Positions 1 through 9,243 are shown, numbered from the stretch's first letter. The stretch: DNA of 64,000 nucleotides from Streptomyces fuscichromogenes (GCF_014645815.1 NZ_BMML01000004.1:248001-312000); one strand, 5' to 3'. Program-made: numbers and translations. The notes: generated from the sequence alone by a model not told the origin.

Positions 1-865
1 CGAACAGCAGGGCGCGCAGCATGTTGCGGATGGAGGCCATGGCGGCCGCGGCCCGGAGATCGTGGCCGACCACGTCGCCGATGACGACCGCCACGACGTT
101 GCCGGGCAGCGGGATCGCGTCGTACCAGTCGCCGCCGAGCCGGCTGGGCTCGGCGGCGGGCCGGTAGACGGCGGCGGCGGTGAAAGGCCGCAGGTCCGGC
201 AGCTTGGGCAGCAGAAGACGCTGGAACTGCTCGGCTCCGATGCGCACCCGTTCGAACAGGCGGACGTTCTCGATCGCGATGCCGGCGGCGCCGGCCAGGG
301 CCACGACGACGCTCTCGTCGTGGGCGTCGAAGGGCTGCCCGTCGTACCGCTCGGAGAGGTAGAGGTCGCCGTAGACCTCGCCGCGGACGCTGATGGCGAC
401 GCCGAGCAGGGTGCGCAGACGCGGGTGGCCGGGCGGGAACCCGGCGGACGACGGATGGGCCGGGATGCGGTCCACCCGCAGTGGCTCGGGGTGCCGGATC
501 AGGTGCCCGAGCACCCCTCTTCCGCGGGGGAAGCCGATCTCGGCCAGCGCGGCGCGTTCCTGTTCCGACAGACCGGCCGAGATGAACTGCGCCAGGTGGT
601 CACCCGACTCGTCGAGTACGCCCAGTGCCCCGTAGCGGGCGCCCACCAGGTCCATGGCGGTGGTGACGATACGGTGCAGCACCGCGGGCAGTTCGACCTC
701 CCGGCTGATGGCCACCACCGCGTTCAGCAAGCCCTGGAGCCGGTCCATGGCGGTCAGCAGGGCGTGCAGCTGGTCGTCGATCCGCCCCAGCTCGGAGCGC
801 AGGCGCAGGTGCAGGTCGGGGAGGTGAGGCTCCCTCGCGTGCGCCCCTTCCCCGGCTTCTGACAT
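1..865 (-). CDS. GAF-domain PP2C-type serine phosphatase (RsbU/SpoIIE-like), C-terminus cut by window edge
   Basis: Seen: 288 codons from ATG at 865. A GAF domain fills about residues 45-205 (GARYGALGVLDE near 75-86, FPRGRGVLGHLIRHPEPL near 112-129, then GEVYGDLYLSE). The start of a PP2C/SpoIIE phosphatase follows, with GGDWYDA at 244-250 and GDVVGHD at 263-269, the metal-binding aspartate motifs of the family. The rest lies beyond base 1. Family knowledge: such cytoplasmic enzymes dephosphorylate anti-anti-sigma proteins, with GAF as the sensor. No PAS or kinase domain precedes the GAF in this version. The start is supported by GAF alignment but has a weak ribosome site of its own; it overlaps the stop of a short leader ORF, so translation may be coupled. 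The specific partner cannot be told from here. Confidence 0.88.
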   Translation of the reverse strand, partial: MSEAGEGAHAREPHLPDLHLRLRSELGRIDDQLHALLTAMDRLQGLLNAVVAISREVELPAVLHRIVTTAMDLVGARYGALGVLDESGDHLAQFISAGLSEQERAALAEIGFPRGRGVLGHLIRHPEPLRVDRIPAHPSSAGFPPGHPRLRTLLGVAISVRGEVYGDLYLSERYDGQPFDAHDESVVVALAGAAGIAIENVRLFERVRIGAEQFQRLLLPKLPDLRPFTAAAVYRPAAEPSRLGGDWYDAIPLPGNVVAVVIGDVVGHDLRAAAAMASIRNMLRALLF

Positions 866-918
866 CACGGGCTCGGCACCGATGTCGTCGGGTCCGCCCA
901 CACGATTGAGCGGTGCAT
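865..918 (-). other. Short leader ORF (17 codons) coupled to the GAF-PP2C gene
   Basis: Seen: ATG at 918 with AGGAGG six bases upstream opens 17 codons, and its TGA overlaps the downstream ATG by one base (TGATG). The leader has the strong ribosome site and the phosphatase start has almost none. Inference: ribosomes load at the leader and re-initiate. The peptide (MHRSIVWADPTTSVPSP) resembles nothing I recognise and may have no function beyond coupling. Confidence 0.4.
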
Positions 919-1139
919 TCCGGCCTCCTGGCGCAAATAAGCGCGCAAAAAACTGTTTATCGGATTTCAGAATGGCATATACGTGCAGAACGGGTCGCCC
1001 GCGAGGCGGACCGGCGGCGACGCGCAGGGGGGCTACGTACACCCCGCATCCGGAGGCGAGTCCCATCCTCACGCGCCGCCGGTTCGGGTTGCCTGGTGGG
1101 TGTCACCGACCGACACCCAGGGCAACGGGGGATCCGGAC
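919..1139. promoter_or_regulatory. Divergent promoter region between phosphatase and serine peptidase genes
   Basis: Seen: 221 bases without a gene. The part from about 930 to 980 is much richer in A and T than its surroundings and includes a near-direct repeat (GCGCAAA at 931 and GCGCAAA at 943). Both flanking genes are transcribed away from it, so it should hold both promoters. I could not assign a sigma factor class with confidence. Confidence 0.4.
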
Positions 1140-2411
1140 ATGCAGATGCCGTCGTCGAAGAAGGCCAGGGCCGCCGTGCTGACCGCAGCGCTGCTGCTGC
1201 CCGGCACGCCCATGACCGCGACCGCCGTCACCGCCGCCACGGTCGGCCACCGTCCGGCCGTACGGCACTCCTACGGCGAGGACACGCTCCGGCGGGACCT
1301 GGCGGCCGTACGAGAGGCCGGGGGAGGCGACGTGAACGTGCTCGCCAGGGTCGACCGGGCCGACGGCGCGCCGCTCATGGCACGCATCGGCACCCGGACC
1401 GCCGGCTCCCCGGCCCCGGTGCCGTGGCACGCGCACTTCCGCGTGGCGAGCACGACCAAGACGTTCACGGCGACCGTGGCCCTCCAACTGGCCGCGGAAC
1501 AGCGGCTGTCACTGGACGACACCGTCGAGCACTGGCTGCCGGGGGTCGTCGCCGGCAACGGCAACGACGGCAGCCGTATCACCGTCCGCGACCTGCTCCG
1601 CCAGACCAGCGGCCTCTACGACTACGTCGACGACCCGGAGATCCAGGACCGGCTGATCGGCCACTTCGACGAGAACCGCTACGACACCACCCCGGCGGCC
1701 GACCTGGTCGCGGTGGCGATGAGGCACCGCCCGCTGTTCGTGCCGCGGCCCGGCGGGGCCACCCGATGGGCGTACTCGAACACCAACTACCTGGTCGCCG
1801 GGATGATCGCCGAGAAGGCCGGCGGCGCGAGCTGGCAGGACCTGGTCGCGCACCGGGTGATCGCGCGACTGGGACTGCGGAACACCACCGTTCCCGGGCT
1901 CGACCCCTACCTGCCCGACCCGTACGTGAACGCCTACCTGACGACCGTCGACGGCAGGCGCCTCGACGTCACCGAGCACAGCTTCCAGCACACCGCCGAC
2001 TCCGGGGTGGTGAGCACCACCGCGGACCTGAACACCTTCTTCCGCGCCCTGGCCGGCGGCCGGCTGCTCCCCGCCGGGCAGTGGCGCGAGATGCGGCGGA
2101 CCGTCGAGCGGACCGACGACCCGCAGGACGTCGCCGAGATGCCCGAGGGCACCTACGGCCTCGGGCTGCGCAGGATCCCGCTCTCCTGCGGCGGTCACTA
2201 CTACACCCACGAGGGCGACGGGGCGGGCGTCTACACCCGCCCCGCGGTGAGCGCGGACGGCAGGCGCGCGGTGACCGTCTCCGTCACCACCACGACCGCG
2301 CCCCCGGACCTGGCCGCGCTCAACCGCGCCACCGGCACCCTCGTCGACCACGCCCTGTGCGCCCGGCCCGCCACGGCCGCGCCCGCCGTCAGCCCGGACT
2401 CTCCTGCCTGA
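1140..2411 (+). CDS. Secreted serine peptidase of the class C beta-lactamase / D-Ala-D-Ala carboxypeptidase (R61-like) family
   Basis: A 423-residue penicillin-binding-fold protein. Seen: a signal peptide (KKAR, then a hydrophobic stretch to about residue 35); SxxK as STTK with Ser104 and Lys107; the YxN motif as YSN at 212-214; and HxG as HEG at 357-359, which replaces KTG in this family. Family knowledge: the Streptomyces R61 enzyme shares these motifs, including the phrase SGLYDY after the first helix (here 157-162), and trims or transpeptidates peptidoglycan stem peptides outside the membrane. I chose ATG 1140 because the signal peptide starts there and GGGGGATCC lies just upstream; longer frames run into the promoter region. 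Its last 23 bases overlap the 3' end of the opposing LuxR gene. It could equally be an esterase or beta-lactam-sensitive hydrolase. Confidence 0.85.
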   Translation: MQMPSSKKARAAVLTAALLLPGTPMTATAVTAATVGHRPAVRHSYGEDTLRRDLAAVREAGGGDVNVLARVDRADGAPLMARIGTRTAGSPAPVPWHAHFRVASTTKTFTATVALQLAAEQRLSLDDTVEHWLPGVVAGNGNDGSRITVRDLLRQTSGLYDYVDDPEIQDRLIGHFDENRYDTTPAADLVAVAMRHRPLFVPRPGGATRWAYSNTNYLVAGMIAEKAGGASWQDLVAHRVIARLGLRNTTVPGLDPYLPDPYVNAYLTTVDGRRLDVTEHSFQHTADSGVVSTTADLNTFFRALAGGRLLPAGQWREMRRTVERTDDPQDVAEMPEGTYGLGLRRIPLSCGGHYYTHEGDGAGVYTRPAVSADGRRAVTVSVTTTTAPPDLAALNRATGTLVDHALCARPATAAPAVSPDSPA

Positions 2412-5160
2412 GGGCGTCCCGGAGCTGGGCCCTGGCCGTGATGCCGAGCTTGGGGAAGACCTTGTGCAGGTGGTAGCCGACCGTACGGGGGGACAGGTAG
2501 AGACGGGCCGCGATGTCGCGATTGGTCAGGCCCTGGGCGGCCAGTTCGGCGATCTGGCGTTCCTGCGGCGTGAGTTCGCCGCCGGCGGCGGGGGCCGTCG
2601 CCGCTCCGGCGGCCCGCAGCTCCGCCGTCGCACGCTCGGTCCAGGGGCGGGCGTCCAGCCGCCGGAAGCACTCCAGGGCCGCGTTCAGGTACGGGCGGGC
2701 CTCGGCGCTGCGCCGGCGCCGGCGCAGCCACTCGCCGAGGTCGAGGTGGACGAGGGCCTTTTCGAAGGGCCAGCAGTCGGCGGCCGGGTCGGCGAGCGCG
2801 GCGCGGAAGTGGTGTTCGGCGTCGTCGCTGTCGGTCAGCAGGGCGGTGGCCCGCCGGAGTACCGCCGCCAGGCGGGGGGAGGGGTCGGGCTTCAGCTCCT
2901 GCGCCACGGCGTCGACCACCGTGCGCGCGTCGTCGGCCCGTCCGGCGCGGACCGCCGCGGCCGCCAGGTCGCCCAGGAGGTAGAGCGAGGCGTGGTAGTG
3001 GACGGGGGCCGGGCGGAAGTCGCGGGTGAAGGCCGCGCGCAACTGCCCGTAGGCGTCCTCGTGGTCGCCGTCGACGAACGCGGCCATGCCCATGGCATGC
3101 CGGTGACGGACCTGAAGACTCAGCGACCCGCGCAGGTCCACACCCCGTACGGCCTGCGTCGCCCGGGTCCGCGCGGCCGCTGGGTCGCCCTGGAGCGCGC
3201 GCAGGGTGGCCCGCAGGATGCGGGCGCCCACGGTCACGTTGTCCGCCCCCGCCTCCGTCGCCATCCAGAACGCCTCGCGCGCCGCGTCCTCGGCCGCCGT
3301 CCACGAGCCGCTCTCGAACAGGGCGAGGGCGAGCGCCTGGGTGACGGTCGCGTTCGTGCCCGCGCTGCCGGCGTCCCGCAGGAGGTCCATGGTCCGCCCG
3401 AGGAGACGTACGGCCTGTCCGGTCTCGTCCAGGATCCAGGTCGTGCCGCCCAGCGCCGTGAGGTTGCCGAGGGACTCGTCCCGCGCCAGGGCGGCCAGCC
3501 CCTCCGTCAACAGCTCTGTCAGCAGCGGCCGTTCATGAAGCGGATCGACGACCACCCGGGCCCAGGCGCGCGCGGCCGGGTCGCCGGTCGTGTCGATCAG
3601 GCCGCCGATCCGCCGGAGTTCCGCGCGGTAGTACGGTGCGCCGGAGTTGTAGACGGACGTGGCGGCGGTGCTCAGGGCGCTGAGGGCGAGGCCCGGAGCC
3701 GAGGCCGCGGTGGCTTCGGCGACGCCCAACAGAAGTGCCAGCGCGTCCTCGTGACGGAGCGTCACGCCGAGGGCCCAGCCGCCCAGCAGCGAGGCCTCGG
3801 CACGCAGCCGGGGATCCTCGGTCAGCCCGCCGACGCGGCCGCTCAGCTCACCGACCCACTGCGGGTGGCCGGCGAACATCGCCGCCTGCGCGGCCGCCAG
3901 CAGCCGCCGGGCCCGCGGTTCCGGCGCCGGGGTCAGCTCGGCGGCGCGTTCCAGCGCGGTCGCGGCCGCCGCGTGGCCGCCCCGGCCGCGGGCCCGTTCG
4001 GCACTCTCCGCCAGGGCGTCGGCGACCTCCGCGTCCTGGCCGGTCGCCGCGGCGGCCAGCTGCCAGGCCCGCCGGTCCGGCTCCTCGGCCAGCGCGGCGG
4101 CCAGGGCGAGATGGGCCTGCCGGCGCTCGTGGAAGGAGGCCGCGTGGTAGACGGCCGACCGCACCAGCGGGTGACGCGGCAGCACCCCGCCGTCCGTCAC
4201 CCGCACCAGGCCGGCCCGCTCGGCAGGGGCCAGCGCCGCTACGACGTCCAGCTCGGGGGCGGCCCGGACGAGGTCCGTCAGCCGGGCCGGACCGGCCGCG
4301 GCCGCCAGGAGCAGGGCCGCGCGGGTCGGCGCGGGCAGAGCGGGCAGGTCGGCGGCGAACAGGTTCTCCAGCCGGGCGGTGAGCGGCAGCGTGCCGCCCC
4401 CGGCGGCGTCGCCCGCCGGCCCGCCGGTCCGGCCCCGGGCCAGGGCACGGGGCAGCTCGATCAGGGCCAGTGGATTGCCGGCCGCCTGCCGGAGGACCTC
4501 GGCCCGGGCCCGGCCGCGCGGCGGAACCGGCTGCGCGTCCAGCAGCCGCCCGGCCGCGGTACGGCTCAGCGGACCCACGGTGACCTGGGGGAAGGCCCGG
4601 TCGAAGCGGGCCGGTACACCGTCCTCACGGGATGCCAGCAGCAGCACCACGGGCCTGCCCTCAAGACGCCGGGCGAGGAAGGCCAGTACGTCCACCGAGC
4701 CGAGGTCCAGCCACTGGGCGTCGTCCACCAGCAGTAGCAGCGGCCGGTGTGCGGCGGCCTCGGTGACGAGCCCGAGCACGCCGACGCACAGGGACAGCTG
4801 GTCGAGCTTCAGCTCGTACGACGCCGACTCCGGCCCGAAGGCGCGGTCCAGCGCCTCCCGTTGCCCCGCGGGCAGGCCCTCCCCGGGCAGCAGCGGATGC
4901 AGCAGCTGGTGCACGCCCGACAGACCGAGGCCGGTCTCGCCCTCGCTGCCGCGCACCCGCAGGATCCCCATGCCCCGGGCCCGGCCCCGCTCGGCCGCAC
5001 AGTCGACGAGAGTGCTCTTGCCCGCCCCCGGCTCGCCGGTCACCACCAGCACCTGCGGCGCACCGCCGTCCACCGCCCCGAGCAGCCGGTCGAGACGCCC
5101 CAGCTCGGCGGCCCGCCCCAGGATGCCCGGATCGGAGGGGTGGTCGGTGCCGACACGCAT
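2389..5160 (-). CDS. LAL-type LuxR-family transcriptional regulator (AAA ATPase + HTH)
   Basis: A 923-residue regulator. Seen: N-terminal ATPase with Walker A GEPGAGKST (42-50) and Walker B LLLLVDDAQW ending near residue 150; a long helical, TPR-like middle; and a C-terminal GerE/LuxR helix-turn-helix starting LTPQERQIAELAAQGLTNRD. Family knowledge: LAL proteins are large ATP-dependent activators, often of secondary metabolism or sugar genes. I chose ATG 5160 because AAGGA lies at good spacing and the conserved ILGRAAEL starts soon after; an in-frame ATG at 5184 is possible. It is divergent from a paralogous LAL gene at 5360 and overlaps the serine peptidase gene by 23 bases at the 3' end. 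Target genes are unknown, with the divergent neighbour the obvious candidate. Confidence 0.9.
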   Translation of the reverse strand: MRVGTDHPSDPGILGRAAELGRLDRLLGAVDGGAPQVLVVTGEPGAGKSTLVDCAAERGRARGMGILRVRGSEGETGLGLSGVHQLLHPLLPGEGLPAGQREALDRAFGPESASYELKLDQLSLCVGVLGLVTEAAAHRPLLLLVDDAQWLDLGSVDVLAFLARRLEGRPVVLLLASREDGVPARFDRAFPQVTVGPLSRTAAGRLLDAQPVPPRGRARAEVLRQAAGNPLALIELPRALARGRTGGPAGDAAGGGTLPLTARLENLFAADLPALPAPTRAALLLAAAAGPARLTDLVRAAPELDVVAALAPAERAGLVRVTDGGVLPRHPLVRSAVYHAASFHERRQAHLALAAALAEEPDRRAWQLAAAATGQDAEVADALAESAERARGRGGHAAAATALERAAELTPAPEPRARRLLAAAQAAMFAGHPQWVGELSGRVGGLTEDPRLRAEASLLGGWALGVTLRHEDALALLLGVAEATAASAPGLALSALSTAATSVYNSGAPYYRAELRRIGGLIDTTGDPAARAWARVVVDPLHERPLLTELLTEGLAALARDESLGNLTALGGTTWILDETGQAVRLLGRTMDLLRDAGSAGTNATVTQALALALFESGSWTAAEDAAREAFWMATEAGADNVTVGARILRATLRALQGDPAAARTRATQAVRGVDLRGSLSLQVRHRHAMGMAAFVDGDHEDAYGQLRAAFTRDFRPAPVHYHASLYLLGDLAAAAVRAGRADDARTVVDAVAQELKPDPSPRLAAVLRRATALLTDSDDAEHHFRAALADPAADCWPFEKALVHLDLGEWLRRRRRSAEARPYLNAALECFRRLDARPWTERATAELRAAGAATAPAAGGELTPQERQIAELAAQGLTNRDIAARLYLSPRTVGYHLHKVFPKLGITARAQLRDALRQESPG

Positions 5161-5359
5161 GAACCGTCCTTGTCGTCGAGCCATTGATACGACAATCCTG
5201 CCAGCGTCCACCGGCGGCAACGGAACCGAGTGCGGACCGCCGGACGGGGGAGCCGCAGGTGGGCCCGGGGGACTGGTCATGTGACAGAAGCGGGGTCTCC
5301 CGGCCCTCGTGATGATGGTCCTGGCCAGGGAGAACGAGCACCGCCCCGGGAGTACGTGC
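5161..5359. promoter_or_regulatory. Shared promoter region of two divergent LAL regulator genes
   Basis: Seen: 199 bases between two divergent starts. An imperfect inverted repeat spans 5296-5333, with arms TCTCCC/GGCC and GGCC/AGGGAGA, 30 bases before the rightward start. It may be an operator or a leader hairpin of the rightward gene. No clear -10/-35 pair stands out. Confidence 0.4.
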
Positions 5360-8155
5360 ATGACGGTTCAGCCCCCCCAGCAGTCCACGACCGGCGACGA
5401 CGCCACCGCCACCGTTCTGGGCCGGGACGGCGAGACCGAGCGGATTCTGCGGTGTGTGACGCGTGAGCCCGGCCCCGCCCGCACCCTGTTGGTCCTCGGC
5501 GAGGAGGGGATCGGGCGTACGGCACTTCTCCGGCACGTCCGGGAACGGGCCACCGCCGACGGCGTGCTGGTGCTGGCCGCGCAGGGCTGGGCCGAGGACC
5601 CGCGGCACGCGCCCGCCTGCCTGCACCAGCTGCTGGCACCGCCGGTGCGGGACGCGCTGGCCGCCCTGCCCGCCGCACAGCAACGGGCGCTGACGGCCGT
5701 ACCCCGGGCGGACGGCGAACTGCCCGCGGCGGTCACGGCCCTGCTGGACCGGCTCGCCGCGTCCCGGCCGGTGCTGGTGTGCGTGGACGACGCCGACCTG
5801 TGCGACCGCGCCCTCCCGGAGGCGCTGTTCGCCGCGGCCCGACGGCTGTCCGGCCGCCCGCTGACCGTGCTGCTCGCCGCCCGGCACGAGACGGCCCTGC
5901 CCGGCCCGCCGCCCGGCACCGAGATCCTGCGCCTCGGCCCGCTCGACGGCGCGTCGGCCGCCGCGCTCCTCGACCGGCAGCCGGCCGCGCCCACCGGCCG
6001 GCACCGGCTGGAGATCCTCGCCGAGGCCGCGGGCAACCCGCTGGCCCTCGTGGAACTGGGCCGCGGCGCCCCGGGCCCCGCCAAGGCGGTACGGCACGCA
6101 CCCGTGGAGCACACCTTCGGCGTACGGGTCGAGGCACTGCCCGCCGCCACCCGCCGGGCCCTGCTGTACGCGGCCGCCGCGGGCCCCGGCGAGACCGTCG
6201 CCGCCGTGATGGCCGCCCTCGGCACCGGCGACCTGGCGGTGTGGGCGCCCGCGGAGGCGGCCGGGCTGGTCGTGCTGGCCGAGGACCGGTTCGACTTCCG
6301 GCATCCGCTGGCACGCTCCGCCGCCTACCTGGGGCGCCCGGCGGGCGAGCGCCAGCAGGCCCACCGCGAGCTCGCCAGGACCGCCGTGCCGCCCGAGGCC
6401 AGGGCCCGTCACCTGGCCGCCGCCACCGTGGGGACCGACGCGCCGGTCGCCGCCGCCCTGGAGGCCTCCGCCTGGCGGCACGGGGACGCGGTGGAGGCCG
6501 CCCGCGCCCTGGAACAGGCGGCCCGGCTCAGCCCACGGCCGCCGGACCGTGCCCGCCGGCTGGCCGAGGCCCTGACGGCGGCCCATGCGACGGGCGACCC
6601 CGGCTGGGTCCGCGAGCTGTACGAACGGCTCGTCCAGGACGGTACCGAGCCGGAGTTCGGCTGTGCCGCGGCCGGTGCGCTGGCCTCCGCCCTCTCCCAC
6701 GAGTCCGCCCAGCGCGAGGCCTTCGAACTGCTGGCCGACGCCTCGGAGCACTTCCCCGCCGTCGACCGGACCCTCGCCCTCGCCCTCGCGGGCCTCGCGG
6801 CGGGCATCGCCGCCCAGTCCGGACTGCCGGAGCACACGGCGGCCCTGCCCGCGCTGCTCGACCGGGCCCGGCGGGCCGACGCCTCCGGGCGGTGGCGGCC
6901 CGCCATGGCCGGACCCCGGGCCCGCCTGGACACCCCGCACACCCGGCGGGCCCTGACCGCACTGGTCACCGCGGCCACCACGGCCGGCACAGCGCCCCGG
7001 CCGCGCTCCGCCACCCACAGCGCCGCGCCCGCCGCCACCCACAGCGCCGCTTTCGCCGGGCCCGTCGCCGCGCCCGTCGCCGGGGCGGTCCTCGCCGCGG
7101 TCGCCCGGCAGGCGGACGAGGCGGACGTGGACCTCGGCCAGTCGCGTACCGCCGACGAGCGGCTGCGCGCCGCCCGTGCCTTCGGGCTGCGCGGCTGGTC
7201 GGTGCTCCCGTTCGTGGACACCCTCCTGGCCACCGGACGGTTCGCCGAGGCCCAGGCCGTGGTCGAGGACGCCCAGACGGAGGCCGCGGTACTGCGGCTG
7301 CCGCGCCTCCAGGCCGATCTGGAGACGCAGGCCCTGACCGTACGGGCGCTGCGCGGCACGCTGCCGCCGGAACCCTGGTTCACCCCCTCCGTCTGGCGGG
7401 CCGTCTGCCTGGACGAGAACCGGGCCACCCACGCCCGGCTGCTGCGCGCCCGCGGACTCGCCTCCCTCACGCGAGGGGACATGGAGGACGCCTGGCGGCG
7501 GCTGCGCGACCTGTTCACCGCCGACGGCGCGCCCCTGCACCCGTTCCTGTCCGCGCGGGCCGTCGCCGAACTCGCCGTCGCCGCCCAGCGCACCGGCCGG
7601 TCGGCCGAGGCGCTGCCGATCCTGGACCGGGTCCTGGCGGACCAGGGGGACCGCCCGAGCACCAGGATGACGCTGCTCCTGCACCACGCCACCGCCCTGG
7701 CCGGCCCGGACGGCGAGGCCGAGCAGCACTTCCAGCTCGCGCTCGTCAACCACGGGGCGCACCGCTGGCCGTGGGAGTGCGCCCACGTCCGCCTCAACTA
7801 CGCGATCTGGCTGCGCCGTTGCCGCCGCACCCGGGAGGCGCGCCAGCAGCTGACCACGGTCCTGGAGACCGCCGAACGGCTCGGCGCCGGCGCGCTCGCG
7901 GTTGCCGCCGGCGGCGAACTGCGCGCCAGCGGCGCCGCCCCCGCCCCCGCCCCCGCCTGCGCCGGTCCGCTGGAGCAACTGACCGCGCAGCAGCGGCAGA
8001 TCGTCCAGCTGGTCGCGCGCGGCCTGTCGAACCGCGAGATCGGCGAACGGCTCTTCCTCTCGCCGCGCACCGTCGGCTCGCACCTGTACAACGTGTATCC
8101 CAAGCTCGGCATCAGCAGCCGCCATCAGCTCCGCGACCTGGTGCGGGGCCGATGA
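5360..8155 (+). CDS. LAL-type LuxR-family regulator with Arg in the Walker A lysine position
   Basis: A 931-residue paralogue of the gene at 2389-5160. Seen: P-loop region GEEGIGRT (47-54) with Arg53 where the ATP-binding lysine belongs; Walker B VLVCVDDADL with Asp143-Asp144; a helical middle; and a C-terminal LuxR HTH beginning LTAQQRQIVQLVARGLSNRE. The middle has an Ala/Thr/His-rich insertion near residues 545-570. GGGAG precedes ATG 5360 at good spacing, and in-frame ATGs at 5309-5315 have none. An esterase-like gene follows after 31 bases, probably in the same transcript. Family knowledge: ATP binding normally drives LAL activity. Inference: the K-to-R change may weaken hydrolysis or make activity nucleotide-independent. 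Confidence 0.88.
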   Translation: MTVQPPQQSTTGDDATATVLGRDGETERILRCVTREPGPARTLLVLGEEGIGRTALLRHVRERATADGVLVLAAQGWAEDPRHAPACLHQLLAPPVRDALAALPAAQQRALTAVPRADGELPAAVTALLDRLAASRPVLVCVDDADLCDRALPEALFAAARRLSGRPLTVLLAARHETALPGPPPGTEILRLGPLDGASAAALLDRQPAAPTGRHRLEILAEAAGNPLALVELGRGAPGPAKAVRHAPVEHTFGVRVEALPAATRRALLYAAAAGPGETVAAVMAALGTGDLAVWAPAEAAGLVVLAEDRFDFRHPLARSAAYLGRPAGERQQAHRELARTAVPPEARARHLAAATVGTDAPVAAALEASAWRHGDAVEAARALEQAARLSPRPPDRARRLAEALTAAHATGDPGWVRELYERLVQDGTEPEFGCAAAGALASALSHESAQREAFELLADASEHFPAVDRTLALALAGLAAGIAAQSGLPEHTAALPALLDRARRADASGRWRPAMAGPRARLDTPHTRRALTALVTAATTAGTAPRPRSATHSAAPAATHSAAFAGPVAAPVAGAVLAAVARQADEADVDLGQSRTADERLRAARAFGLRGWSVLPFVDTLLATGRFAEAQAVVEDAQTEAAVLRLPRLQADLETQALTVRALRGTLPPEPWFTPSVWRAVCLDENRATHARLLRARGLASLTRGDMEDAWRRLRDLFTADGAPLHPFLSARAVAELAVAAQRTGRSAEALPILDRVLADQGDRPSTRMTLLLHHATALAGPDGEAEQHFQLALVNHGAHRWPWECAHVRLNYAIWLRRCRRTREARQQLTTVLETAERLGAGALAVAAGGELRASGAAPAPAPACAGPLEQLTAQQRQIVQLVARGLSNREIGERLFLSPRTVGSHLYNVYPKLGISSRHQLRDLVRGR

Positions 8156-8186
8156 GAGCCCCCGCGGCCCGACCGGAGACACACCC

Positions 8187-9188
8187 ATGAGCCCCGGCCC
8201 CCCACAGCCGGTCCCGCCCTCGGATCCGCCCCCGATACCGGGCCGGGCCGTCGTTCTGGACTCGGTTGTGCAGTGGCTGGTCAGGGCTGCCGCCGTGCCG
8301 CCCGTGCTCGATGACCTCGGTCCGGACGCGGCGCGCCAGGCGTTGCGGGAGACCCAGGCCGACCGGTTCGAGGACTTCGACGTGGACGCGGCCTTCCACA
8401 CGGCACCCGTCGGCCCCGCGGGACTGCTCGGCTTCTGGACCGTACGCCCGGCCGGTGCGGCCGGCCCGCTCCCGGCCCTGCTGTATCTGCACGGTGGCCG
8501 CTGGGCGCTCGGCGACGCCCAGACCCACGCCCGGCTCATCAGCGCACTCGTCACCGGCGCCGGTGTGTGCGCCGTCGTCCCCGAGTACAGCCGCGCCCCC
8601 GAGGCCCGCTACCCGGTCGCGCTGGAGGAGTGCTACGCCCTGCTGGCCTGGGCGGTCTCCCGGGCCGGCGCACTCGCGCTGGATCCCGGCCGGCTGGCGG
8701 TCGCCGGCGACTGCGCCGGGGCCACGCTGGCGGCCGCCGTGACCATGCTGGCGAAGGCGCGGCACGGACCGCGGATCGGTGCGCAGCTGCTCTACTACCC
8801 GCTCACCGACGCCCGCTGCGACACCCCCTCGCAACGCGAGTTCGCCACCGGCCACCTGCTCACCCGCCGGGCGCTGCGCGCCTACTGGGAGCGGTACGTC
8901 CCCGACCCGGTCCACCGCCGCGAGCCCACCGCGGCACCGCTGCGGGCGCGCCCGGAGCAACTCGCGGGGCTGCCGCCGGCCCTGGTCGTCACCGCCGAGG
9001 CCGACGTGGCCCGCGACGAGGGCGAGCAGTACGCGCGGCGGCTCTGCGAGGCCGGTGTCGAGACGCTGTCCGTGCGGTTCCTCGGGACCGTCCACGACTT
9101 CGTGGCCCTGCACGCCCTCGCCGCCAGCGCACCCACCCGGGCGGCGCTGCTGACCGGCTGCGCCTTCCTCCGCTCCCGGCTGCGGTGA
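8187..9188 (+). CDS. Alpha/beta hydrolase of the HSL (GDXG) family with Cys in place of the nucleophilic Ser
   Basis: A 333-residue carboxylesterase-fold protein. Seen: oxyanion-hole motif HGGRW at 102-106; nucleophile elbow GDCAG at 174-178 where the family has GDSAG, so residue 176 is Cys (codon TGC); and candidate acid Asp273 (EADVARDEG) and His303 (TVHDF). The second esterase in this window (14483-15454) is clearly related and keeps Ser. Family knowledge: HSL esterases hydrolyse short acyl esters in the cytoplasm; Ser-to-Cys changes usually cut activity sharply but can favour acyl transfer or thioester chemistry. The gene follows a LuxR regulator by 31 bases and is likely co-transcribed. 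The substrate is unknown. Confidence 0.85.
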   Translation: MSPGPPQPVPPSDPPPIPGRAVVLDSVVQWLVRAAAVPPVLDDLGPDAARQALRETQADRFEDFDVDAAFHTAPVGPAGLLGFWTVRPAGAAGPLPALLYLHGGRWALGDAQTHARLISALVTGAGVCAVVPEYSRAPEARYPVALEECYALLAWAVSRAGALALDPGRLAVAGDCAGATLAAAVTMLAKARHGPRIGAQLLYYPLTDARCDTPSQREFATGHLLTRRALRAYWERYVPDPVHRREPTAAPLRARPEQLAGLPPALVVTAEADVARDEGEQYARRLCEAGVETLSVRFLGTVHDFVALHALAASAPTRAALLTGCAFLRSRLR

Positions 9189-9243
9189 CGGGTCCGGGGC
9201 GGGGGGCCGGGGAGGGGCACCGGGGCGGGGCATCGAGAGGAAC

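Noticed and set aside
4661..8554. A very long open frame on the minus strand across the second LAL regulator
   Set aside because: It runs antisense to a gene with clear domains, its translation is low-complexity Gly/Arg/Pro sequence, and such open antisense frames are normal at this GC content.
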